From contig CAIYFF010000354.1 of the NCBI GenBank assembly GCA_903925435.1, positions 1 through 6,881 on the forward strand: a DNA stretch of 6,881 nt, read 5' to 3'. The translations under genes and the position numbers were made by a program. The notes under the pieces were generated by a model. It saw only the letters and a program-made list of their open reading frames with translations, was not told the origin of the DNA and did not search any database. Shown here piece after piece: positions 1 to 6,475 of the stretch. This DNA comes from an uncultured Planctomycetota bacterium. GTDB taxonomy: Bacteria; Planctomycetota; UBA1135; UBA2386. How positions within the stretch are numbered: the stretch's first letter is position 1; every line of letters begins with the position of its first letter.

Positions 1-249
1 CGCGAGCGTGCGCGAAATCACCGTCGGTCGCGCAGCAAATCGGTCGACGTTGCGCGCCGTCGCTTCTTCGGCAACGTCGAGCCACGCGTAGGCGAGGCTC
101 ACATCCTGCGTCTCCGTCGCCTGCAGGAAGCGATGCAGCGGGGGCGCTTCTCTCGTGGTCGACGAGCACGCTGCAAGCCACAAGGACGCGACGACGGGGA
201 TGACGAATGCGAGCGCCGCAACCGCGCGACGGAAGTGCCGGGGACCCAT
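1..249 (-). CDS. Lipoprotein, N-terminal part; possible vanadium-dependent haloperoxidase/PAP2-type protein (partial)
   Basis: Reading the minus strand from the ATG at 249 gives 83 uninterrupted codons that run off the left edge, so only the N-terminus is visible. It begins with a basic n-region (MGPRHFRR), a hydrophobic stretch at about residues 9-24 and a lipobox L25-A26-A27-C28 followed by two serines. This is a textbook lipoprotein signal, and the serine at +2 predicts outer-membrane sorting. The mature part contains LAYAWLDVAEEATARNVDR and then ARPTVISRTLA. That pattern resembles, from memory, the start of the vanadium-dependent haloperoxidase-like (PAP2-related) domain found in planctomycete and verrucomicrobial lipoproteins. 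The catalytic region lies outside the window, so the family call is an inference; the lipoprotein call is much firmer. It lies 107 bp downstream of the PSCyt2/PSD1 gene on the same strand and may belong to that transcript. The frame stays open upstream of 249, but only this ATG puts the signal sequence at the N-terminus. Confidence 0.72.
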   Translation of the reverse strand, partial: MGPRHFRRAVAALAFVIPVVASLWLAACSSTTREAPPLHRFLQATETQDVSLAYAWLDVAEEATARNVDRFAARPTVISRTLA

Positions 250-258
250 GGACGGCGC

Positions 259-264
259 ACGATA
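259..264 (-). promoter_or_regulatory. Possible -10 hexamer for the lipoprotein gene
   Basis: On the minus strand positions 264-259 read TATCGT, which fits the TAnnnT core of a bacterial -10 element. It ends 9 nt before the ATG at 249. No good -35 hexamer is visible 16-18 bp upstream, where the DNA is occupied by the inverted repeat. If real, the lipoprotein gene would have its own promoter and a leader of only a few nucleotides. It is a weak, position-based call. Confidence 0.2.
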
Positions 265-270
265 GCGCGC

Positions 271-297
271 GCGCTGCGTTGCGCACCTGCGCAGCGC
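271..297 (-). repeat. GC-rich inverted repeat between the PSCyt2/PSD1 gene and the lipoprotein gene
   Basis: The arms GCGCTGCG (271-278) and CGCAGCGC (290-297) are perfect reverse complements separated by 11 nt, giving an 8-bp all-Watson-Crick stem with a possible G-T extension. On the minus-strand transcript it lies about 59 nt after the stop at 357 and about 21 nt before the lipoprotein ATG. No T-tract follows, so it is not a canonical intrinsic terminator. It could lower read-through, protect an upstream mRNA end or mask the start of the next gene. In DNA this GC-rich, such stems also arise by chance. The remainder of the 250-356 gap shows nothing else I can support apart from a weak -10-like hexamer. 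Confidence 0.35.
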
Positions 298-356
298 AGC
301 CAGGAAGAAGTCGTCACGCAGCAGGAGCTCGATGTCCGACGGGACGCGGAACCACG

Positions 357-2942
357 TCAACCGCGGACAAGGAACTCGTCCGACGTCATCAACACGCCGG
401 CCATTCCTTGCGCAACACGCGCCTCGATGATCTCGGCATCGAGACCCTGCGCACGCAGCGCCGCGCGCTCTGCCTCTGCCCACGTGCCGAGCGCGTCATA
501 CTCGTCGCGCGTCGGCCGCCGCATCAGGCAACGCTCATAGAGCAAGCGGACGAACTGCATGTCGCCGTTTTCCTTCGTGGCTTGCCGGACGGACGCGGCG
601 AGCGCATCGCGGCATTCGACGAACTGAGGATCGTTCCACAACGCCAAGAACTGCAACGGCGTGTTGGTCGCGATGCGGCGCACGACGCAGAACTCGCGGC
701 TCGGCGCATCGAACGTGGTCATCGTCGGATGCGGGCTCGTGCGGCGCCAAAGCGTGTAGAGCGAGCGGCGATGGCGGTCATCGCCTTCGCTCGTGGCCCA
801 TCGTTCGCCGCTGTAGATCTGACCCCACACGCCATCGGGCTGCAGCGGCATCACGCTGGGCCCGCCCACCTTCGTCGACAGCAATCCCGAGACGAACAGC
901 GCCTGGTCGCGCAGCATCTCGGCGGAGAGCCGCAGCCGCGGGCTTCGCGCACACCAACGGTTTTGCGGATCGCGTTCGCGCGCGCCATCTGCGGGCACGG
1001 GGCCTTGCCGATACGTCGCCGACAGCACGATCGAGGACAGCAGCTTCTTCCACGACCATCCGCCCTCGCGCAGTTCGCACGCGATCCAATCGAGCAGCTC
1101 GGGATGCGATGGCGCGTCGCCTTGGACGCCGAAGTCTTCGCTCGTCGCGACGAGGCCGCGGCCAAACAACTGCTCCCACGCACGGCTCGCAAACACGCGC
1201 GCGGTGCGTGGGTTGTCGTCGGACATCAACCACCGCGCGAACGTGAGCCGGTCCTGCGGCGCGCCAGATGGCAGCTGCGGCCAACACGCAGGAACGCCTC
1301 CGGCCACCACGTCGCCTTGCGTGAGGAAGCTGCCGCGCAAATGCACGCGCGTCGTGCGACGACGATCGCCTGGCAACTCTTGCAGCACAGGAACGGACGG
1401 GACCGGGATCGCGGCGAACTCGGCGCGCAGTGCGTCGCGGCGCGTGCGCAGCGCGAACGCATCGGGCGATGCCTGCAGAAACGCGCGCACGACCGCTTCG
1501 TCGCGGTCCGCGCCATCACGCATCACAGACGCCTCCGCGCCCTTGGCCATCGGCGTTGCGCGCAACTCGAAGGCGAACCCGCCGATGCCGCCGCCGTTGA
1601 CGATCGCGAGCAGCAATCGATGCGAACCCTTGGCGAGGCGCGCTTCGACGAGGTCCTGCCCGAGCACCGCCGCGCGCGACGCCTTGTTGGCGTGAACGAT
1701 CGTTCCGTCGATCCACGCGACGACCGCGTCGTCGCTGCCGAGCGCGAGCACGGCGTCGCAATCGGCTGCAACGGTGATCGTGCGCGACAACCAGAACGTC
1801 GACTGGGCTCCGCGCAACTCGTGCACCGCGCCGTCGACAAGGTCCGCGCGGTCGAGCCATCCATTCGCAATCAGGCCGGCGTCGTATGCAGGCGGCTCCG
1901 CGCCCGCGCGCAGCCGTTCGAACTCGGCATGGAAGTCCTTCGCCTCGAACGGACCTGCGAGCCGCCACGGCGACAGCGCGGGCGCAGCCGCAGCAAACGC
2001 AGCGATGCGCTGGCGCTGCGACTCGATCCATGCGGCGCGCGGCAGCGCTTCCAGCGCAGCGTCGACTTCGCTCAGCTCCGACTCGATGCGCGCGATGTGC
2101 GCGGCTTGCTCTGCCGTCGGCGCGCGCAGCGTCGGCGACTCGTCGGCGCGGTCGGCGTCCGCAGTCTGATCCAATAGCGCGTAGAGCTGAAAGTACTCGC
2201 GCTGCGAGATGGGGTCGTACTTGTGGTCGTGACACTGCGCACAACCGGCGGTCGCGCCCATCCACACCGACATCGTCGTGTTCACGCGATCGACCACCGC
2301 GGCAGAACGGAACTCTTCGTCGTCCGTGCCGCCTTCCGTGTTGGTCATCGTGTTGCGATGCATCGCCGTCGCGATGCGTTGCTCGATGCTCGCATCCGGC
2401 AACAGGTCGCCCGCGAGCTGTTCGATCGTGAAGCGATCGAGCGGCATGTCGGCGCAGAACGCATCGACCACGTAGTCGCGGTAGCGCCACATGTCGCGAC
2501 GCAGCGCATCCTTCTCGTAGCCCTGCGAATCCGCGTATCGCACGAGATCGAGCCACCACTGCGCCCAGCGCTCGCCGAACGCGCGCGACGCGAGCATGCG
2601 TTGGACCTGGCGTTCGTATGCGTCGATCGAACGATCCGCCGCGAACTCCGCCGATTGCTGCGGCGTCGGCGGCAAGCCGCACAAATCGAGCGACGCGCGG
2701 CGCAGCCATTCGGAGCGCACGGCGCGCGGAGCTGGCTCGATCCCATTGCGACGCATCGTGTCGAGGACGAACACGTCGATCGGATCGCGCGCCCAATCCG
2801 AGTCCTGCAACTCCGGCACAGCAGGCCGCGCAATCGGACGATCCGCCCAGTGCGTCGCAGCCTTCTGCTGCGCAACCGCCACGGCCGCGCATGCCGATGC
2901 GATCCACGCCAACGCTCCGAGTCGCCACGTCGCGCAGTTCAT
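357..2942 (-). CDS. PSCyt2/PSD1 (DUF1549/DUF1553) secreted protein with an inserted beta-sandwich-like region
   Basis: This 861-residue protein has a Sec-type signal (hydrophobic residues about 8-24, likely cleavage after AVA24). The PSCyt2/DUF1549 region spans about 52-265. It includes the family's LCGLPPTP segment (88-94) and one CxxCH haem-type motif, C234-A-Q-C237-H238, within GCAQCHDHKYDPIS. A helical linker and a region at about 323-463 follow (WRLAGPF, FWLSRTITV, LALGSDDAVVAWIDG), which reads like a PA14- or jelly-roll-type carbohydrate-binding beta-sandwich. The PSD1/DUF1553 region covers about 535-857 (RLTFARWLM, GRGLVATSEDFGVQG, SHPELLDWIA, LQFLALWNDPQF). The frequent N-terminal PSCyt1 cytochrome domain is absent. 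The biochemical role is unproven; these proteins abound in Planctomycetota and are often discussed with polysaccharide degradation. Its ATG overlaps the protease stop, implying coupled translation. The usual DUF1501 partner is not seen; a lipoprotein gene follows. The stop is TGA at 359-357. Confidence 0.93.
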   Translation of the reverse strand: MNCATWRLGALAWIASACAAVAVAQQKAATHWADRPIARPAVPELQDSDWARDPIDVFVLDTMRRNGIEPAPRAVRSEWLRRASLDLCGLPPTPQQSAEFAADRSIDAYERQVQRMLASRAFGERWAQWWLDLVRYADSQGYEKDALRRDMWRYRDYVVDAFCADMPLDRFTIEQLAGDLLPDASIEQRIATAMHRNTMTNTEGGTDDEEFRSAAVVDRVNTTMSVWMGATAGCAQCHDHKYDPISQREYFQLYALLDQTADADRADESPTLRAPTAEQAAHIARIESELSEVDAALEALPRAAWIESQRQRIAAFAAAAPALSPWRLAGPFEAKDFHAEFERLRAGAEPPAYDAGLIANGWLDRADLVDGAVHELRGAQSTFWLSRTITVAADCDAVLALGSDDAVVAWIDGTIVHANKASRAAVLGQDLVEARLAKGSHRLLLAIVNGGGIGGFAFELRATPMAKGAEASVMRDGADRDEAVVRAFLQASPDAFALRTRRDALRAEFAAIPVPSVPVLQELPGDRRRTTRVHLRGSFLTQGDVVAGGVPACWPQLPSGAPQDRLTFARWLMSDDNPRTARVFASRAWEQLFGRGLVATSEDFGVQGDAPSHPELLDWIACELREGGWSWKKLLSSIVLSATYRQGPVPADGARERDPQNRWCARSPRLRLSAEMLRDQALFVSGLLSTKVGGPSVMPLQPDGVWGQIYSGERWATSEGDDRHRRSLYTLWRRTSPHPTMTTFDAPSREFCVVRRIATNTPLQFLALWNDPQFVECRDALAASVRQATKENGDMQFVRLLYERCLMRRPTRDEYDALGTWAEAERAALRAQGLDAEIIEARVAQGMAGVLMTSDEFLVRG
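2939..2942 (-). promoter_or_regulatory. ATGA start/stop overlap (translational coupling site)
   Basis: On the minus strand the four bases 2942-2939 read ATGA. ATG (2942-2940) starts the PSCyt2/PSD1 gene and TGA (2941-2939) stops the protease gene. No Shine-Dalgarno sequence precedes it, so the downstream gene probably depends on ribosomes terminating on the upstream gene. The overlap shows directly that the two genes share a transcript. Confidence 0.85.
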
Positions 2943-4327
2943 GGCTTGATCAAGTCGATGCCGAACACGATCGGCACGCCGAAGTTGGCGCCGGTGAAGT
3001 CGCGCAGCACCGCGTAGTTGACGGCGATCACTTCGCCATCGGATCCAAACACCGGGCCACCCGATCCGCCCTGCGTCGTGGCCGCGTCGTAGACGATCAT
3101 CTGCGCCAGCACGTTGCCGATCGTGCCCTCGGTGATCACTGGGCTGATGCGATCGGCCTTCGCGAGTTCGCCGATCACGTCCGCGTAATCAGCGCCAACT
3201 TCGCGCAAGCGCTCCACCACTTCGGTCTCCGCCTTCGCAAGCAACGCAGCGAGGCCCGTTGGGTAGCCGACGACGATCGCGCGCGCATCGGGCAACGCAT
3301 CGAGCGGGCCTTGATGCAACGGCAGCACGGGCACGCCTTCGATCTGGTCCTTTGCGAGCACGAACACCGCGACATCGAGCGCGTCATCGCGACGTCGAAT
3401 CGTCTGCGGGTCGACCGACACCGGCCGCTTGCCGGGGAACGTGATCGTGAGCCGTTCCCATGCAGGCTTCGCGCCGTTGCGGTTCCGCATCACGAGTTCG
3501 GGCATCACTTCCCACGGCGTGACGACGTGCCGATTGGTGATCACGTGGCCGCCATTGCTCGCCAAGAAGCCTGAGCCGGTCCACTCGGCGCGCAGCGGCT
3601 GGCCGCGCGCGTCGGTGATCGGCGTGCCATTCTCGCGCTCCAGGCGCACGATGCCGTGCACGAGGCCCACGCCGCGGCTCAGCTCCTTCTGCACGCGCTG
3701 CACCACGGTGTTCGCGCGCTGCAGTCGCTCGAGTTCCTGCTGCTGCGCTTCAAGTTCGGCGCGAACGCGCTGCAGCTCCGCAATCGTGATCTCGTCGGCG
3801 CGCGGCTTCCATTCGCGTGCGGGCGCGGCGCCGAGCCAACCAGCAAACCACGACAGTGGCAATGCGAGCGCGAGCAAGAGCAACGGAAAGCCCACCTTGA
3901 GCTGCAGCGTCGCCTGCGTCAGCAGATCGCGCGCAAAGCCATGCGCCGCGGCGCCGCGGCCGCTGTTCTTCTTCACGTCCTTGGCGTCGCGCAGCATCTT
4001 GCGCACCGGCTTGCACACCGCGCCTACGGACGCATACGCGCGAAAGCGCGCGCGCGGCCCGCCTTCGCCCCATTCGATGAGGTCGTCGTCGCGGAGCTCG
4101 ATCGCTTCGACTTCGGCGCGGTTGACGAACACGCGGCCATCGATGCGGCGCAGCACGTACGCGCAATCCTCCTCGTGACGCTCGAGCACCGCGTGGTGCG
4201 GCGCCACGGCCTCGTGCTGGAGCCGCAACTCGGCGCCCGAGGACGAGCCGATGACGAGCGCGTCGTCGTCGTAGGTCACCGTGCGCCCGCGCAGCGGACC
4301 CGACAAGTGCAGCAATTGCGCGCGCAT
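2939..4327 (-). CDS. Membrane-anchored FHA-like / trypsin-like serine protease
   Basis: The protein has 462 residues and no signal peptide. Residues 1-97 form an FHA-like domain (VIGSSS at 25-30, APHHAVLE at 42-49, VFVNRAEV at 66-73, DDDLIEWGEGG at 80-90). A basic segment (106-143), one transmembrane helix (about 144-166) and a coiled coil (about 176-218) follow. The positive charges before the helix predict FHA inside and protease in the periplasm. The trypsin-like domain (about 220-458) has an intact triad: H267 in TNRHVV, D318 in DALDVAVF and S422 in GGSGGP. About 38 helix-prone residues (361-398, LLAKAETEVVERLREVGADY onward) separate GYPTG from ITEGTIGNV. There is no PDZ domain. The likely role is envelope proteolysis controlled from the cytoplasm; the substrate is unknown. 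The ATG at 4327 was chosen because the FHA-like fold begins there; the longer open frame to 4966 is antisense to the CutC-family gene. The gene overlaps the PSCyt2/PSD1 gene by ATGA. Confidence 0.92.
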   Translation of the reverse strand: MRAQLLHLSGPLRGRTVTYDDDALVIGSSSGAELRLQHEAVAPHHAVLERHEEDCAYVLRRIDGRVFVNRAEVEAIELRDDDLIEWGEGGPRARFRAYASVGAVCKPVRKMLRDAKDVKKNSGRGAAAHGFARDLLTQATLQLKVGFPLLLLALALPLSWFAGWLGAAPAREWKPRADEITIAELQRVRAELEAQQQELERLQRANTVVQRVQKELSRGVGLVHGIVRLERENGTPITDARGQPLRAEWTGSGFLASNGGHVITNRHVVTPWEVMPELVMRNRNGAKPAWERLTITFPGKRPVSVDPQTIRRRDDALDVAVFVLAKDQIEGVPVLPLHQGPLDALPDARAIVVGYPTGLAALLAKAETEVVERLREVGADYADVIGELAKADRISPVITEGTIGNVLAQMIVYDAATTQGGSGGPVFGSDGEVIAVNYAVLRDFTGANFGVPIVFGIDLIKP

Positions 4328-4333
4328 GGCGGC

Positions 4334-4361
4334 ACCATAGGCGACGTGATGCCTGCCACAA
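4334..4361 (-). promoter_or_regulatory. Possible promoter of the protease-PSCyt2/PSD1 operon
   Basis: On the minus strand TTGTGG (4361-4356) and TATGGT (4339-4334) are separated by 16 bp and resemble -35 (3 of 6) and -10 (4 of 6, with the TAnnnT core) hexamers. The -10-like box ends 6 nt before the ATG at 4327, which would give a leaderless transcript. The element overlaps the first codons of the divergent CutC-family gene, because only 21 bp separate the two starts. This is an inference from position and consensus only. Confidence 0.3.
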
Positions 4362-5119
4362 CCCGCACACACAAGGTCCTCGTCGAAGTGGTCGCCGACT
4401 CGGTCCATGGCGCGCTTGCCGCTGAGGCGGCGGGCGCGGACCGGATCGAACTCTGCTGCGCAGTCGGCGAAGGCGGTCTCTCGCCAAGCATCGGCCTGTT
4501 GCGCGCGACCAAAGCCGCGGTGCGCATCCCGGTCGTCGCAATGCTGCGCCCGCGGCGCGGGGACTTTCTCTATGCCGCCGACGAGTTTGCCGTGCTGCGT
4601 GCGGACCTCGACTTGCTGCTGCAGAACGGCGCGGACGGGATCGTCGTCGGCTGCCTCTGCGCCGACGGCAGCGTCGACGAAGCTCGCATGCGCGAGATCG
4701 CGCGCGCCGCGGGCAACACGCCGGTGACCTTCCACCGCGCATTCGACCTCGTGCGCGACGCCGAGCGCGCGCTGGAAGCGATCGTCGACAGCGGTTGCGC
4801 GCGGCTGCTGACTTCGGGGCTCGCGGCCAATGCGCTCGCGGGCATCGACCAGATCCGCCGCACGCAAGAACAAGCCAACGGCCGCATCGCCGTGATCGCG
4901 GGCGCTGGCGTGCGCGCGCACAACGCAGCGGAGATCGTGCGGCGCACCGGAGTGCGCGAAGTGCATCTATCCGCCAGCTGCTTCGTGCAGAGCGCGATGG
5001 CCTACGCCAACCCGCACGTCGCGATGGGCACGCTGCCGCAAATCAAAGAGAACATGCTGCGCGCCACGGATGCAGCAGAAGTCGCGGGCGTGGCGGCAGC
5101 AGTGCAGTCTGCGCTCTGA
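4349..5119 (+). CDS. cutC: CutC family protein (putative copper homeostasis)
   Basis: The 256-residue product matches the CutC family (PF03932, TIM-barrel fold) over its whole length; the E. coli protein is about 248 residues. Family signatures are in order: AGADRIELCCAVGEGGLSPS (28-47), RPRRGDF (67-73), VTFHRAFD (126-133), LLTSG (153-157), AGAGVRA (184-190) and EVHLSA (204-209). C36 aligns with a cysteine kept in E. coli CutC; C37 and C102-L-C104 are extra cysteines that might bind metal. The family was named for copper tolerance, but the E. coli phenotype has been attributed to the MicL sRNA encoded at the 3' end of cutC, so the enzyme's function remains unclear. It is predicted to be cytoplasmic. 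It diverges from the protease gene (21 bp between starts) and converges with the oxidoreductase gene (12 bp between stops), so it is probably monocistronic. The start is ATG 4349; an adjacent in-frame GTG at 4346 is an alternative. No Shine-Dalgarno sequence is visible. Confidence 0.93.
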   Translation: MPATTRTHKVLVEVVADSVHGALAAEAAGADRIELCCAVGEGGLSPSIGLLRATKAAVRIPVVAMLRPRRGDFLYAADEFAVLRADLDLLLQNGADGIVVGCLCADGSVDEARMREIARAAGNTPVTFHRAFDLVRDAERALEAIVDSGCARLLTSGLAANALAGIDQIRRTQEQANGRIAVIAGAGVRAHNAAEIVRRTGVREVHLSASCFVQSAMAYANPHVAMGTLPQIKENMLRATDAAEVAGVAAAVQSAL

Positions 5120-5131
5120 CGAAACCGCGGC

Positions 5132-6436
5132 TCAGCACTCCCAGCCGTCGCGCATCGGCGCTTCGAGCAGTTCTTGCGCCATGCTCGCGCCATCGCCCGA
5201 CAGCGCCATGCGCGGCGCGTCCCAGCGCAGCGTCTTTCCGCGCGCGCCACGATACGCGACGTTGGCGAGCAGCACGGCCTCCGTCAGCGGCGCGGCGTAG
5301 TCAAACGTACAACTCGGCTGCGTGCGGTCCTTGCACGCGAGGATCCACTCGCGGTGATGGCCCGGCGACGCGGGCAGCGATTCTGCGGGCGGCACGTAGC
5401 CCACAAACGACTCCTTCGGGCCGATCTCGTGCTTGCTGTAGTCGCTGATGAGCCAGCCCTTGCTGCCGACGAACAGCACACCGTTGCGCCACGACGACAG
5501 GCCGCGCTTCTCGAGCTCTTCCTTGGGCACGAGGTCGCCGCACGACCAACGCAGGCGCACTTCCTTGCGAGCGCCGCGTGCGGGGTAGACGTATTCGCAC
5601 GCGAGATCGCGCGGCGTGCCTTCGCTGTCGGGCTCCGGGCCATCGGCGCGCAACTCTGCGGGCGCATCGAGCTCCAATGCCCAGAACGGCAAGTCGGTGA
5701 AGTGGCACGCCATGTCCGCCGTCGTGCCGCCGCCGAACGCCCAGTAGCGACGCCAACCCGCGGGGTGGTAGGCGGAGCTGTAGTCGCGCGCCTTGACCGG
5801 GCCGAGCCACAGGTCCCATTCGACGTGCGCGGGCACGGGCTCGACCTTGGGCAGGCCCTTGCCGCTCCAGTCCGTTGCGCCCACGAACACATGCACGCGC
5901 TCGACGTCGCCGATCACGCCGGCGCGGATCGCCTCGACGACGCGGCGGTAGTTGGCGTTGGCGTGGATCTGCGTGCCCATCTGCGTGACCGCGCCGACCG
6001 CCTTGGCCGCGACCTGCAGGCAGCGCGCCTGCATCACCGTGTGCGTGAGCGGCTTCTCGCAATACACGTCGAGTCGGCGGCCCAACGCCATCATCGCGGC
6101 GGGGAAGTGCGTGTGGTCCGGCGTGCTGATCACGACGCCGTCGAGGCCCGGCAACTCGAGCGCGCGACGGAAGTCGACGAACTGCTGCGCGTTGGGGAAG
6201 TCCTTCGCCGCGCGCGCGAGCTGCAAACGGTCGATGTCGCAGACCGCGACGATGTCCTCGCTGCGCACGCCATCCACGTTGCCGGCACCGCGGCCGCCGA
6301 CGCCGATCACGAGCAGCTTGAGCTTCTCGTCGTGCCGCTTCTTGGGCCGCGGAGCAGCAGACGAGCAAGATGGCAGCGCAAACGCGCTGCCTGCGAGAGC
6401 GGCGGCGCGCAGGAAGAAGCGGCGAGAGGAATGCAT
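5132..6436 (-). CDS. Tat-exported Gfo/Idh/MocA family oxidoreductase
   Basis: This 434-residue protein starts with a twin-arginine signal: S4-R5-R6-F7-F8-L9-R10 matches the SRRxFLK consensus, followed by a hydrophobic stretch to about residue 22. LPSC24 resembles a lipobox, although the proline is atypical, so a Tat-lipoprotein is possible. The Rossmann domain has G45-V-G-G-R-G50 for the dinucleotide, STPDHTH (104-110) and the family's EKP motif (E127-K128-P129), then QMGTQIH (152-158). The C-terminal substrate-binding domain (about 165-434) includes a tryptophan- and glycine-rich stretch near 222-245 (HPAGWRRYWAFGGG). Family members use tightly bound or free NAD(P) to oxidise or reduce sugars, cyclitols or their derivatives; Tat export implies folding with cofactor in the cytoplasm first. 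The substrate cannot be told from sequence. Start ATG 6436 was chosen because it places the Tat motif at the N-terminus; the frame remains open to 6733 but lies antisense to the thioesterase gene. Confidence 0.93.
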   Translation of the reverse strand: MHSSRRFFLRAAALAGSAFALPSCSSAAPRPKKRHDEKLKLLVIGVGGRGAGNVDGVRSEDIVAVCDIDRLQLARAAKDFPNAQQFVDFRRALELPGLDGVVISTPDHTHFPAAMMALGRRLDVYCEKPLTHTVMQARCLQVAAKAVGAVTQMGTQIHANANYRRVVEAIRAGVIGDVERVHVFVGATDWSGKGLPKVEPVPAHVEWDLWLGPVKARDYSSAYHPAGWRRYWAFGGGTTADMACHFTDLPFWALELDAPAELRADGPEPDSEGTPRDLACEYVYPARGARKEVRLRWSCGDLVPKEELEKRGLSSWRNGVLFVGSKGWLISDYSKHEIGPKESFVGYVPPAESLPASPGHHREWILACKDRTQPSCTFDYAAPLTEAVLLANVAYRGARGKTLRWDAPRMALSGDGASMAQELLEAPMRDGWEC

Positions 6437-6475
6437 GGCCGCGCATGATGGCGACGCGCTCGCGGGACCTCCACC

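Noticed and set aside
99..317. A 72-codon minus-strand frame starting at 317
   Set aside because: It is out of frame with the lipoprotein gene, consists mainly of Arg and Ser, and conflicts with the clear lipoprotein signal read from 249.
207..2177. A 656-codon open frame on the plus strand
   Set aside because: It lies antisense to the well-supported PSCyt2/PSD1 gene, is very rich in Arg and Ala, and shows no recognisable domain. Long antisense open frames are expected in GC-rich coding DNA.
2618..3574. A 318-codon open frame on the plus strand
   Set aside because: It is antisense to both the PSCyt2/PSD1 and protease genes, crosses their junction, and has low-complexity basic composition without a known motif.
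3656..4348. Upstream extension of the CutC-family frame to 3656
   Set aside because: The extra 231 residues are antisense to the FHA-protease gene; CutC homology starts just after the ATG at 4349.
4328..4966. N-terminal extension of the protease frame to a start at 4966
   Set aside because: The added residues are antisense to the CutC-family gene and resemble no domain; the FHA-like fold starts at the ATG at 4327.
5120..5131. A terminator between the converging CutC-family and oxidoreductase genes
   Set aside because: The gap is only 12 bp, and the nearby CTGA/TCAG complement is too short and interrupted to form a convincing hairpin; no T-tract is present.
5174..6448. A 424-codon open frame on the plus strand
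   Set aside because: It is the antisense shadow of the oxidoreductase gene, with Arg/Ala/His-rich composition and no family signature.
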